Translations under genes and position numbers: made by a program
Part shown: positions 35,889-45,516 of the stretch, one piece after another
Numbering within the stretch: position 1 is the first letter of the stretch
Layout of the letters: every line of letters begins with the position of its first letter
The notes under the pieces: model-generated
Seen by the model: the letters and a program-made list of their open reading frames with translations, nothing else
Databases searched by the model: none
Told to the model about the DNA's origin: nothing
Source: Bacteroidota bacterium
Lineage (GTDB): Bacteria; Bacteroidota; Bacteroidia; B-17B0; Aurantibacillaceae
Assembly (NCBI GenBank): GCA_947450025.1
Contig: CANFTW010000002.1
Span: 1 to 64,000 of the forward strand
Direction of reading: 5' to 3'
DNA: 64,000 nucleotides

Positions 35889-38090
35889 CTATTCCTTTAT
35901 TAAATTTTTATGAATGATTTTATCATTAATATCAATTTTTAGAAGGTAAATCCCACTTGGAAAATTTAATAAATCGACAGTTGATTTTGATTTTATTCCA
36001 TTTTTTTGAAATACCTCTTCTCCAATATAATTAAATACAGATATATCATAAGTTTTCTCTGAATAATTACCCTCAGGAATAATTTCATAAATGCCATTAC
36101 TAGGATTAGGGTAAACGTCAATTGATTTCAAATCATTAGATTCCACAGAAATTAAACTAGCATATTTTTCAACATTTGAACCAATATCAAATTGCTTTAA
36201 TCGATAATATACAATATCATTCATATTAACTTCACGGTCTATAAATGAATAAGACAAATAGGAAGTGCTATTTCCTGCTCCAGGAATATTAGCAATTTGA
36301 ATAAAATGTTCTGCATCATAACTTCTTTCAAGAACAAAATGTGATGAATTTGTTTCAGAGGCAGTTTCCCAAAACAAGTGAACGTTATTAGAATTAACAG
36401 TAGCATTAAACGCTAATAATTCAACTGGTAAAACACATAACGGAGACACGTTAAATGTGGAAATTCTTGTTGTTCCGCAAGCATCTGTAACTTGACAAGT
36501 AAAGACTTGAGTGCCTAAGAAAAATGTTGAAATGGTTTTTGTACTTGTTGTTTGACCTCCTGGAGTCCATGAATATGTATAAGGCCCAACCCCATTTCCT
36601 GGACTAGGATTTAAAACTTGAGTGGTATTACAAGCAGGGCTTAAACTCTGACTTCCATTACCAGTTGCATTGTTAGCTAATGTTTCTAATGTTTTTCCAT
36701 AAATAGTCATTACCCAATTTCCTTGGGAAGTAATACAACTTGAAGAACAACCTACGGAACCTGCACAAGTACGGTAAAATTTTAAAGTAAATACCATGTT
36801 GTATGAAGCACATGCAGGAGCAGGAACACAAGAACTCATATCAGACCATAAACCTACAGTTCCAGAGCATGTACCACCTGAGTTAGAATTACAAAACCAG
36901 TAAAATCCAGCTGCGCTGGGGCTTGTACATCCCAAATACGAATATTTTATTCCGCCATAATTCATCCGACAGCCTCCGCCTGTCATATAAGGCGCCGAAG
37001 ATGTAATATCTGTTATGGTTACGTTTGCAGGAGATGATACTGTTAAGTTATAGTCACATGAATTAGTAAAATTACAAGAAGCATTGTACATAGAACCTGT
37101 CCATGATGCCTGTGCTAATGATGCATTTGTGCTAATTGTAGGATCAACTACAACAGGATATACAATGTTTGGATTATTTAGCCAATTAAAATCAACTAAC
37201 ATTTCAAAATCAGAAGACATTTTTCTATAAAAAAGTCCTAACTGATTACTATTATTAACATCATAACAAATTCCTGAATAGATGGTAAAACTTCCTCCAT
37301 TCTGGTTATAAACTTGTAAATCTCCAATAAATTTATTTTCATTATCTAAAGAAGAAGAAGGAATGTACTGAGTATTAATATCAGAGTCTATTTGATCAGA
37401 AATAATAAGATAACCCTTAGTATATAAAGATGTTATATTAGATTTTAACTTAAAATTAGTCTTAATACCTGTCTCATTAATGACAGCGTAGTAATCAATA
37501 TTCGGAAAAAAATCAGTAATGTAAAAACCATCTGCGCCAACTTTAAAGTTTACCCAATTAGGATTGGCAATAACAGTTTTAACACCGTTGCTATCTTGAG
37601 ATAATAGCTTTAGATGCTTTGAAAATGATAATAATTTACCGTTAAATGAAATAGATATTTCTTTCAAATTAGTATCGATAGTTAAAATATTTGGCTGCAA
37701 ACTCGTTTTAAAAACACCTTGATTTAATGTAGGATATAGTTCAAAATCTTTTTCAATTAAATTACCGTTTGCATCTGTAAAATGCATCGGACCATAACCT
37801 TTTTGAATGGCAAAATTATTAGGATGCTTGATGTCGATAAAAGTTCTTGTAGAATCAGTTCTTTTATGAATCAACTCCATAAAATTACCTGCGGGTTTAG
37901 ATTTAGGTTGTATACCAAAATCTGGATGATGACGAAATTCAACAGGGATTAAAGATAAAAGCTCAGGAGTAACTACTTTTTCTCTTTTATGAAACGAAGT
38001 AAAATTAAATTCACTAGAAACCAAATCTGGAGTTTGAGCAACGGATATTATACTGTATATAATACAGACAATTAATAATAAAAATTTCAT
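35889..38090 (-). CDS. Large secreted protein with T9SS sorting domain
   Basis: The ATG at 38090 gives MKFLLLIVCIIYSIISVAQ, a signal peptide; the open frame's TTG at 38138 is the -33 element of its promoter and is not a start. The 733-residue protein has an N-terminal unknown domain (about 20-330), a Cys-rich middle (about 340-480, with many CxSxC spacings: CRMNYGG, CTSPSAAGFYW, CSGTVGLWSDM), a SprB/Ig-like strand region (GPYTYSWTPGG) and a C-terminal T9SS domain (VYPNPSNGIYEIIPEGNYS, GIYLLKIDINDKIIHKNLIKE in two pieces). It is predicted to be surface-exposed or released. The role is unknown. Confidence 0.85.
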   Translation of the reverse strand: MKFLLLIVCIIYSIISVAQTPDLVSSEFNFTSFHKREKVVTPELLSLIPVEFRHHPDFGIQPKSKPAGNFMELIHKRTDSTRTFIDIKHPNNFAIQKGYGPMHFTDANGNLIEKDFELYPTLNQGVFKTSLQPNILTIDTNLKEISISFNGKLLSFSKHLKLLSQDSNGVKTVIANPNWVNFKVGADGFYITDFFPNIDYYAVINETGIKTNFKLKSNITSLYTKGYLIISDQIDSDINTQYIPSSSLDNENKFIGDLQVYNQNGGSFTIYSGICYDVNNSNQLGLFYRKMSSDFEMLVDFNWLNNPNIVYPVVVDPTISTNASLAQASWTGSMYNASCNFTNSCDYNLTVSSPANVTITDITSSAPYMTGGGCRMNYGGIKYSYLGCTSPSAAGFYWFCNSNSGGTCSGTVGLWSDMSSCVPAPACASYNMVFTLKFYRTCAGSVGCSSSCITSQGNWVMTIYGKTLETLANNATGNGSQSLSPACNTTQVLNPSPGNGVGPYTYSWTPGGQTTSTKTISTFFLGTQVFTCQVTDACGTTRISTFNVSPLCVLPVELLAFNATVNSNNVHLFWETASETNSSHFVLERSYDAEHFIQIANIPGAGNSTSYLSYSFIDREVNMNDIVYYRLKQFDIGSNVEKYASLISVESNDLKSIDVYPNPSNGIYEIIPEGNYSEKTYDISVFNYIGEEVFQKNGIKSKSTVDLLNFPSGIYLLKIDINDKIIHKNLIKE

Positions 38091-38109
38091 GTTATATGGT
38101 TTAACATAG

Positions 38110-38138
38110 CTAAGATACAATAATTTTACGAGAATCAA
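38110..38138 (-). promoter_or_regulatory. Bacteroidota promoter of the T9SS protein gene
   Basis: TTG (38136-38138), 18 bases, then TATCTTAG (38110-38117) on the minus strand; the -7 box differs from TAnnTTTG by one base. The ATG follows after 19 bases, a normal short leader. Confidence 0.6.
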
Positions 38139-38241
38139 ATTATTTTAACAATTAAGTTATTGATATACATTTAGTTAAGAAGCTGTTTTAGGCACCATAA
38201 TCATTTATCAAATACTTAAAAAAAGTGTTTTCAATAGATTT

Positions 38242-39393
38242 ATGTATTTTCGACTTCAAATTACAGTTATCCAATCTTTACAGACATATTTAAACTCCTA
38301 TAAGTATTTGGGCTTGTTTAAGTCAAATTCAAATCAATTTGGGTTTGAGAATATACTTTTACTTTCAAATTCTTTTAAACAAAATAATGCAAATCATAAC
38401 AACCTACAGTTATGTTTTTTGAATTATGATTTTAAAAATCACATTGAAACATTTCCTGACAAAAAAAACAATCCGCTTAACTTTCCTGATCAGTTATATA
38501 TTGACGTTGAAAAATGTATTTTGTTAAATGATCTAATTATTGAAAATAGTCAACTTGAAAAACATCCAATTAACTTTAAAGCGACAATTTCTAAAGAAGA
38601 CTATCTCGAAAAAGTGAATGCCTTAAAAAAGCATATACAACAAGGAGATATATATGAGATAAACTTTTGTATGACTTTTGAAGCTCATTCTGTGAAGATA
38701 GATCCTTTAACTATTTATAAAAAATTAAATGATATCAGTCACGCATCCTATTCCGCATTAGCCAAATTTGATCATCAATATATTATTTCATCGAGCCCTG
38801 AATTATTTATAAAGAAACAGGGAGATACCCTTATTACAAAACCAATTAAAGGAACTTCAAAACGCGGATCTTCTATCGAAGAAGATGACATTTTGAAACA
38901 AAAGCTCCATCAAAATATAAAAGAACGGAATGAAAATGTTATGATTGTTGATGTCGCTAGAAATGATTTATCTCGGATTGCTCAAAAAGGATCTGTAAAG
39001 GTTAATCAATTGTATCATATCGAAACTTATCAGCAAGTTCATCAAATGGTAAGTACAATAAGTTGTCAAATTAAAAAAAGCACCTCGTTTAACGACATTA
39101 TACAAGCAACATTTCCGATGGCTAGTATGACAGGGGCTCCGAAAATTAGAGCTATGCAATTAATTGATGAATACGAATTATATAATAGAGGGCCATATTC
39201 TGGAGCACTAGGTTACATAAAAGATAATGGTGACTTTGACTTAAATGTATTAATAAGAAGTATTTTTTACGATGAAAAAAAACAATACCTAAGTTTCACT
39301 GTAGGGAGCGCGATTACAGCCATGTGTCATGCAGAAGATGAATATGAGGAATGTCTGCTTAAAGCAAAAGCAATGATGACTGCACTATCTTAG
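38242..39393 (+). CDS. pabB: Aminodeoxychorismate synthase component I
   Basis: The 383-residue chorismate-binding enzyme makes 4-amino-4-deoxychorismate for folate. Visible motifs are QQGDIYEINFCMTFEA, FIISSSPELFIKK-type strand, ITKPIKGTSKRG with the active-site Lys, ERNENVMIVDVARNDLSRI, ETYQQVHQMVSTI, TFPMASMTGAPKIRAMQLI and RGPYSGALGYI. The PIKGT lysine is the residue that distinguishes PabB-type enzymes from isochorismate and anthranilate synthases. The N-terminal 90 residues are shorter and more divergent than E. coli PabB. The glutaminase partner (PabA) is not in the window. Confidence 0.9.
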   Translation: MYFRLQITVIQSLQTYLNSYKYLGLFKSNSNQFGFENILLLSNSFKQNNANHNNLQLCFLNYDFKNHIETFPDKKNNPLNFPDQLYIDVEKCILLNDLIIENSQLEKHPINFKATISKEDYLEKVNALKKHIQQGDIYEINFCMTFEAHSVKIDPLTIYKKLNDISHASYSALAKFDHQYIISSSPELFIKKQGDTLITKPIKGTSKRGSSIEEDDILKQKLHQNIKERNENVMIVDVARNDLSRIAQKGSVKVNQLYHIETYQQVHQMVSTISCQIKKSTSFNDIIQATFPMASMTGAPKIRAMQLIDEYELYNRGPYSGALGYIKDNGDFDLNVLIRSIFYDEKKQYLSFTVGSAITAMCHAEDEYEECLLKAKAMMTALS

Positions 39394-39398
39394 TCATT

Positions 39399-41822
39399 CT
39401 ATTCAATAACAAATGACTTACTAATTAACGATTTATTTTTATCCATCAGATTAACCAAATAATTCCCTTTAGCTAAATCAGAAATAGATAAACTATTTTC
39501 AGAGTTTATATTATTCAAATGCTTAACCAACTTTCCTTGCATATCAAAAATATCGATATACAAAGTTGAAGTCATTTTATAGAAATCAATATGAATATTT
39601 AAGACGGTTGTACTCGGGTTAGGAAATAAATTCATTGTTATGTCGTTTACAGATTTTAATTCGCTAATATTAGCTAAAACACTGCTTTTTCCATTTGCAA
39701 AAACATATTCTCCTAATTTTAAGGTATCCACTGTAAAAAGACCAGTTTTAGAAGTGATTTTAAACTTAGTATAGCTTTGTACTTCTTGCCAATCATCAGC
39801 AGCATTTTTTCTGTACAATAAAATAATACTATCTCCATTAAGAGTTGTTAAACAAGTATCTAAATAACTATTACCAGATTTCACTTTCGTCCCATCATAA
39901 TTAAATTTTATTTTACTCACAAAGCCATTGCTAAGAATCCCATCTACTTTCCAATAATGTTGAGAATTTAACCGAAAATGATGGGTGTTATTTTTAAAAG
40001 CATCTGGATTTACAAAATTATGCTCAATTCTTAGATAAGATGAATCCTGTCCTGCATTACTAACAATAATCGTTGCTCTTCCTAAAGTATAGGTAATCGT
40101 AGAATTAGTTTTAATGGTTTTATACTCTGAAGAAATCGCATCGCTAATTTTAGAATCAACATTAATACCGATATAAGAAGGATTGATTACTGTTTGCATT
40201 GTAAATGATTGAGCGGCTCCTGACATTTGAATATTTTTTATTTCCTTATTCCATAAACTATTCATAAACGTGAGTTCTAACGGAACATTCGAATATAGAT
40301 TAGGTGCCCCAAATAATTTTTGCTTAATATATACAACAGATGTATAAGGTGCAGATGTTCCTGTTGTTTTAATAGAATCAATTGAAAAATGCGGCCAACC
40401 TTTACTAAAAACCCAGTTATCAAAAAAAGGTACTAAATTTTGACCTGAAGAAATTTGCAGCAGGTCTCTAAACTCAGCACTATTCATGTTTTTATATGCT
40501 TTCTGTTGTAACACATATTTTAATCCCGCAAAAAATGCAGCATCTCCCATGTATGTTCGTAATGTATGCGCCACATCAGATCCTTTTTTGTAAACATGGT
40601 CGCCATAAGTATATTCAAAAGGTATTCCAGAAATAGCTCTAAAACCACCTTCTCTTAAATGAATATATTTGACAATATCATCATGCACATTTTTCACTTC
40701 AGATAAATATTTCGAATAATTATAAGTCCATTCTAAAAATAAACGTTCGCTATAACTTGCCATTCCCTCATTTAACCACATATCTTCTTGTGTTTCACAA
40801 GTCATTAAATCGCCCCACCAATGATGTGAAAGCTCATGGGCCATTAATTCAGATTCATAAGCAATAGCTGTTGCGGCTTGTGGATATGAAATATTTGTTG
40901 CATGCTCCATTGCCCCACTATTAAAAGGCACTAAGCAATAACCTACCCTATTCCAAACATAAGGACCATAATAGTTTTCAAATCCTAAGACCGCATTTGG
41001 TAAATGAACAAATCCATTTTTTAGTGCAATTGTGTCACTTGGTCGAGCTGCTAAAACAACTGGCAAATTTCCGTTAGCGGCATTAATATTCCAATTAACT
41101 TGAGTATAATCAGCCACTGCCACAGATGCTAAATAAGAAGGAATCTCTTTGTTTAATATCCACTTACGAGTTCGATTTGTTCCAGAAATTACATCAGATA
41201 TGAGTGCCCCATTACAATAAGACGTCTTTGAAATGTCAGTAATTATGTTAAATTCATAAACTGATTTCTCGACAAAATTATCAAAACAAGGAAACCAAAC
41301 TCGACCATAATTGTGTGGTTTGGCACCAAAACCAACTCCTAAATTATAGGCGTAATTCCCACTGAATGAGAAACCGCCCCAACCAGCTGGATCGCCCTGA
41401 GGAGCACCATGATAATAAATTTTAATATTGGAAGTGTCGGAAGTGTTTAATGTATTTGATAAATTTACTCTTAGCAAGGTATCATTATAACCATAAGTGA
41501 GTAATTGATTATTTTGAGAAATACTATCTATTGTCATTTTTAACAAATCAAGACTAATTTTAGTTTGATTACTTATTTTAGGGGTAAATTGAATAATCGT
41601 ATGCCCTTTAATAGTATGATTTGTGAAATCTGTAATATCTAAATTAATAGTATATTTAATGACATCAAAAGTATCGCTTCTTAAATTCTCAGATGAATAA
41701 TAAATTGAAGAAGTTACCCCAAGCGATTTATGTGATTGGCAATTGTGATTTTGTGATACAATAACATTATTGCCAATCAGGAATACAATAAAAAAGAAAG
41801 AATAAACTGATTTCATTAACAT
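39399..41822 (-). CDS. Secreted M1 aminopeptidase with T9SS sorting domain
   Basis: This is an 807-residue gluzincin aminopeptidase with a signal peptide (SFFFIVFLIGNNVIVSQ), GAMEHATN in place of the usual GAMEN, and the zinc site H329-E-L-S-H333-HWWGDLMTC with E352 in MWLNEGMASY. The M1 core runs over residues 50-500. A T9SS sorting domain (NLFPNPSTTVLNIHID, LAKGNYLVNLMDKNKSLISKSFVIE in two pieces) replaces the ERAP-like domain. It should act on peptides outside the cell for nutrition. The start may be the ATG at 41822 or 41816. It converges with pabB, 5 bases apart. Confidence 0.93.
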   Translation of the reverse strand: MLMKSVYSFFFIVFLIGNNVIVSQNHNCQSHKSLGVTSSIYYSSENLRSDTFDVIKYTINLDITDFTNHTIKGHTIIQFTPKISNQTKISLDLLKMTIDSISQNNQLLTYGYNDTLLRVNLSNTLNTSDTSNIKIYYHGAPQGDPAGWGGFSFSGNYAYNLGVGFGAKPHNYGRVWFPCFDNFVEKSVYEFNIITDISKTSYCNGALISDVISGTNRTRKWILNKEIPSYLASVAVADYTQVNWNINAANGNLPVVLAARPSDTIALKNGFVHLPNAVLGFENYYGPYVWNRVGYCLVPFNSGAMEHATNISYPQAATAIAYESELMAHELSHHWWGDLMTCETQEDMWLNEGMASYSERLFLEWTYNYSKYLSEVKNVHDDIVKYIHLREGGFRAISGIPFEYTYGDHVYKKGSDVAHTLRTYMGDAAFFAGLKYVLQQKAYKNMNSAEFRDLLQISSGQNLVPFFDNWVFSKGWPHFSIDSIKTTGTSAPYTSVVYIKQKLFGAPNLYSNVPLELTFMNSLWNKEIKNIQMSGAAQSFTMQTVINPSYIGINVDSKISDAISSEYKTIKTNSTITYTLGRATIIVSNAGQDSSYLRIEHNFVNPDAFKNNTHHFRLNSQHYWKVDGILSNGFVSKIKFNYDGTKVKSGNSYLDTCLTTLNGDSIILLYRKNAADDWQEVQSYTKFKITSKTGLFTVDTLKLGEYVFANGKSSVLANISELKSVNDITMNLFPNPSTTVLNIHIDFYKMTSTLYIDIFDMQGKLVKHLNNINSENSLSISDLAKGNYLVNLMDKNKSLISKSFVIE

Positions 41823-41911
41823 GTTTTTTTAATAAAGTTAATTAAATTTGGTTAATTAAAGTGTTCGAATAGGAGTTCTATTATGGATTAATTAAAATTG
41901 TACTGCTAAAC

Positions 41912-43465
41912 ATGAATTTAATTTCAAATAGAGATTTATATGACCTTGTTAAATCATTGTCTAAATCAGAGAAACGATTTTTAAAACTTACTGCAGCTGC
42001 CAGTGAATTAAATCCAAATTTAATTTCTTTATTTAATACAATAGAGCTTTCATCAGAGTATAAAGAAGATTTTTTTACTAAAATATCTAAAACCGAAACA
42101 TCTCAAATAAAAAGTCAATCTTCTGAAAGTTTATATAATTTTATTTTAAAATGCTTACGTTCATTTCATGCAGAAAGCAGCTCTTCCATAATCATCAAAG
42201 ACGAAATAACTAATATTTTAAATTTATTTGATAAAGCTCAATACAAACAATGCCGCAAAATATTAAATAAACAAAAACAGGAAGCGTACCGTTTCGAAAG
42301 ATTTCATTTTATCTTAGAATTAATAGGTTTAGAAAAATTATTAATATCAATTGAAACACAATTCAACATAAAAAATAATACTATTGAGGATTTAGTAAAA
42401 GAAGAGCAAGATGTTATTGAAAAAGCAAAAAATTTAGGTACTTATACACTTTTATACTCAAAAATCAATTTAAATACTCGTCAAAAAAACAAAGCTAAGA
42501 CTGAACAAGATTTAAAAAACATTAATTCTTTTTTAAATTCTCCATTATTAAAAAATGATAAATTAGTGAAATCAACTAAAGCTCTCATTATTTACCACCA
42601 CTGCCGTTCTATTTTATTTTGTAGATGTCAAGACAATCAAAGTCGTGAAGAAGAGTGTCAATTGTTATTAAATATCATGGATTCTCACAAAGAATTAATT
42701 GAAGAAATGCCAAATCGATATTTAACTACTCTAAATAATTTAATTAATATTGCTTACGAAGAAAGAAAATATAAAACTTGCGAATTACGAATCAAACAGC
42801 TTGAAGACAAAATAAACCTAAAAGCTTTTGCAACGACTGATTTACAATTAAAAATAATAACATCTATATTAAACGCTAAATTGACGATTAACACCAATAG
42901 TGGTAAGCTAAAAGAATCTTTAGAAAATGTTTCCGATATTGAAAAAGCTTTGGTTGAATACAAAGGAAAAATAAATAAGGAAGAAGAGCTTGTGTTTTAT
43001 TACAATATAGCTGTCATGAATACCTATTTTGGTAACTATCAAAAAGCACATGACTATATTACTTTAATTTTAAATGAAGGAAATAATCTATTAAGAGAAG
43101 ATTTACAATCTTTTGCAAGAATCATCAATATAGGTTTACATTACGAATTAAATAATTTTAAGCAATTAGGATATATTATTTCGACGATTAAAAATTATTA
43201 TAAAAATCAAATTTCATATTTCAAAACTGAAAAACTAATTCTTTCGTACTTCGAAAAATTATCGGAACTAAAAATAAAGAATAAACAAAATGAGAAAGAA
43301 ATATTTGTAAGTTTTAAAAAAGATTTACAAGAAGTGATGAAAGATGTGCATGAAAAAAACGTGAGTTTTTATTTTGACATAGAAGAGTATATAGACTCTA
43401 AAATTACCAATACTCCTGTGGATAAATTAATGCAAAAGAAATACGCAAAAGCTTGGTTAAACTAA
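41912..43465 (+). CDS. Helical-repeat protein of unknown function, first of a tandem pair
   Basis: This 517-residue protein is almost all alpha-helical, with no signal peptide and no membrane segment. The N-terminal 110 residues (NRDLYDLVKSLSKSEKRFLKL, SLYNFILKCLRSFHAESS) form a conserved module shared with the next gene; the rest looks like degenerate TPR-type helical pairs (VFYYNIAVMNTYFGNYQKAHDYI is the clearest). I cannot name a family. The following gene starts 6 bases after it and is a homologue. It is divergent from the secreted M1 peptidase gene. Confidence 0.78.
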   Translation: MNLISNRDLYDLVKSLSKSEKRFLKLTAAASELNPNLISLFNTIELSSEYKEDFFTKISKTETSQIKSQSSESLYNFILKCLRSFHAESSSSIIIKDEITNILNLFDKAQYKQCRKILNKQKQEAYRFERFHFILELIGLEKLLISIETQFNIKNNTIEDLVKEEQDVIEKAKNLGTYTLLYSKINLNTRQKNKAKTEQDLKNINSFLNSPLLKNDKLVKSTKALIIYHHCRSILFCRCQDNQSREEECQLLLNIMDSHKELIEEMPNRYLTTLNNLINIAYEERKYKTCELRIKQLEDKINLKAFATTDLQLKIITSILNAKLTINTNSGKLKESLENVSDIEKALVEYKGKINKEEELVFYYNIAVMNTYFGNYQKAHDYITLILNEGNNLLREDLQSFARIINIGLHYELNNFKQLGYIISTIKNYYKNQISYFKTEKLILSYFEKLSELKIKNKQNEKEIFVSFKKDLQEVMKDVHEKNVSFYFDIEEYIDSKITNTPVDKLMQKKYAKAWLN

Positions 43466-43471
43466 TAAAGT

Positions 43472-45013
43472 ATGAAACCTACTAATCAACTATTCGATAT
43501 AATCAAATCCCTTACAAACGAAGAAGATAAAAAGTTTAAATTACTTTCATCGCTTCAACAAGGTGACAAAAACTATATTAAACTATTTAATTACATTCAA
43601 AAACAAGATAGTTATGATGAAATTGAAGTAAAAAATCACTTTAAAAACGAAGTATTTGTTCAACATTTTGCCTCTGAGAAAAATCAGTTACTTCATCATA
43701 TTTTAAAAAGTTTACGGTCTCACCGCCAAGAAACGAGTGCAAGCGCCAGAATTGATGAAGAAATAAAAAATATTCAACTTTTATTCAATAAATCATTATA
43801 CAAACAATCCAGAAAACAATTAAGTATTCTAAAAAAGCAAGCTCAAGATTATGAATTGTTTTATAGTTTATTAGAAATAGTTGAACTGGAAAAAGTGCTC
43901 ATTGATATGGAAGCACATTTTGGCGACATTAATTACCGAACACTAGACGAATTAATTGAAGAAGAAAATAATCTATTTAATAAAATAGAAAACTATGCGG
44001 CATACGAACTCCAATTAGCAAAACTAAATGCTCTTTCATCACGTTTAATGATTGCTCGAAGCAAAGAAGATGTTAAAGAAATTAATGATATATTAAAAGA
44101 AACCAAACGCTTTGCTAGTAAAGATGGTTTTTTATCTAACAAATCAAAAATCATTTTCTTGTTTATTACAGGCGTTGCAAAAATGCTACTAAATGAATTA
44201 GATGAAGTAAATAAATCCTTTTCAGACCTAATCATAGAATTAGAAAACAAACCGGAAATTATTTCAGAAATGCCATACTACTATATCGTATCCCATGGCT
44301 ATTTAGTGAGATATTGCGCTATTAAAAAGCAATACAACGATGGTTTTAAAATGATTGATAAATTAAAATCGTTATCTCTAAACGAAATGTTTAAGGCAAC
44401 TGATATTCAAATCACCATTTTTACACAATCATATATTACTGAAATGATTTTGTATTCCTATATTGGTCAGCATGACAAAGCGACAAGTATCATCCCTCAG
44501 GTTATTAAAGGGTTAGATAAATATGAAGCTAAAATCAATAATGAAGAATTGGTAAGGATATATCATACCATTGGAATGGTTTACTTTGGTGTAGGTGAGT
44601 ATAACAAAGCCTTACATTGGTTAAATAAAATTATCAATACAAATTATGAAGATTTAAGGCAAGATGTTATTCGGATTTCAAAACTCATCAACTTAATTAT
44701 TCATTTTGAACTTGGCAATGATGATTTATTAAGCTATATCTATAAATCGAGTGTTCGTTTTTTTAATCAACAGGAAAAACAATACAAGTTTGAAATTGTA
44801 TTCTTAGATTACTTTAAAAAAATAGCCTTATCTAAAAGAGACAGTAAGCAAAAAGATACCTACGTCAAATTTAAAGAAGAACTGCAAAAAATATTTAGTG
44901 ATAAATACGAGAAAAATGCCTTAGAATACTTTAATTTTTATGCTTGGTTAGATTCCAAAATACATAACATTACTTTCGCAGAAGCAATAAAAATTAGAAG
45001 GCAAAACTTTTAA
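43472..45013 (+). CDS. Helical-repeat protein of unknown function, second of a tandem pair
   Basis: The protein has 513 residues and is homologous end to end with the preceding one: NQLFDIIKSLTNEEDKKFKL matches its N-terminus, LLHHILKSLRSHRQETSAS the second helix pair, ELVRIYHTIGMVYFGVGEYNKALHWL the TPR-like pair, and a basic tail (IKIRRQNF) the end. No catalytic motif is visible. Both may be scaffolds or bind a partner in the cytoplasm. The pair must be an old duplication, since the identity is modest by eye. Confidence 0.78.
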   Translation: MKPTNQLFDIIKSLTNEEDKKFKLLSSLQQGDKNYIKLFNYIQKQDSYDEIEVKNHFKNEVFVQHFASEKNQLLHHILKSLRSHRQETSASARIDEEIKNIQLLFNKSLYKQSRKQLSILKKQAQDYELFYSLLEIVELEKVLIDMEAHFGDINYRTLDELIEEENNLFNKIENYAAYELQLAKLNALSSRLMIARSKEDVKEINDILKETKRFASKDGFLSNKSKIIFLFITGVAKMLLNELDEVNKSFSDLIIELENKPEIISEMPYYYIVSHGYLVRYCAIKKQYNDGFKMIDKLKSLSLNEMFKATDIQITIFTQSYITEMILYSYIGQHDKATSIIPQVIKGLDKYEAKINNEELVRIYHTIGMVYFGVGEYNKALHWLNKIINTNYEDLRQDVIRISKLINLIIHFELGNDDLLSYIYKSSVRFFNQQEKQYKFEIVFLDYFKKIALSKRDSKQKDTYVKFKEELQKIFSDKYEKNALEYFNFYAWLDSKIHNITFAEAIKIRRQNF

Positions 45014-45015
45014 GC

Positions 45016-45513
45016 TTAGTAAACTAATCCTGTTTCAACATCATCTCTGAAAGCATGACGATCAATTTCTTTTCCTAGCGTATCGTAAAACAACCATAAG
45101 CTGTCTCTTAAATCATTTTTATACCAACCTGAATAGTATAATTTTCCATTTGGATGATAAACCATAGTAGACCCATGTTTTTTTCCTTTATCATAAAAAC
45201 AATCACTCCATTTTAATCCGTTTTCATAAAATGCCATCCATTCTCCATGACGTTTTCCAAATCTAAAAAAACCTGTAAATTTTATTACACCATTAGGATA
45301 TTTATCAATATAATCACCAGTGTAATCTGTGTCTGGTGGTTGAATTAAATATTTATTTAATTCATTAGCGATTTGTTGAGAATCTCGTTTTGAAATTGCA
45401 TTTAAAGAATCCTTTTTTTGTTGCTCATCATTTGTCAAATTTCCTTTACAGTTTGAAAGCAATACACTAAGGCTAATGAAAACAATGGTTGATATGGTAA
45501 CTAATTTCATCAT
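45016..45513 (-). CDS. MORN/YwqK-repeat lipoprotein
   Basis: The 165-residue lipoprotein has a signal ending LSVLLSNC (Cys at about 22). The mature part contains four MORN-like YwqK repeats: YPNGVIKFTGFFRFGKRHGEW, FYENGLKWSDCFYDKGKKHG, YHPNGKLYYSGWYKNDLRDS and a degenerate last one. Annotation as 'antitoxin YwqK' is common for such proteins but is not supported by function here. Its gene starts 3 bases after the stop of the polyprenyl synthase on the same strand, and it converges with the tandem pair. Confidence 0.85.
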   Translation of the reverse strand: MMKLVTISTIVFISLSVLLSNCKGNLTNDEQQKKDSLNAISKRDSQQIANELNKYLIQPPDTDYTGDYIDKYPNGVIKFTGFFRFGKRHGEWMAFYENGLKWSDCFYDKGKKHGSTMVYHPNGKLYYSGWYKNDLRDSLWLFYDTLGKEIDRHAFRDDVETGLVY

Positions 45514-45516
45514 GAT

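Noticed and set aside
38091-38138. TTG start for the T9SS protein at 38138
   Set aside because: The TTG is better explained as the -33 element of a TTG-N18-TATCTTAG promoter; the signal peptide begins at 38090.
45016-45513. Toxin-antitoxin reading of the YwqK-like lipoprotein
   Set aside because: There is no toxin gene nearby and the protein is a lipoprotein with MORN-type repeats; the antitoxin label is inherited, not shown.
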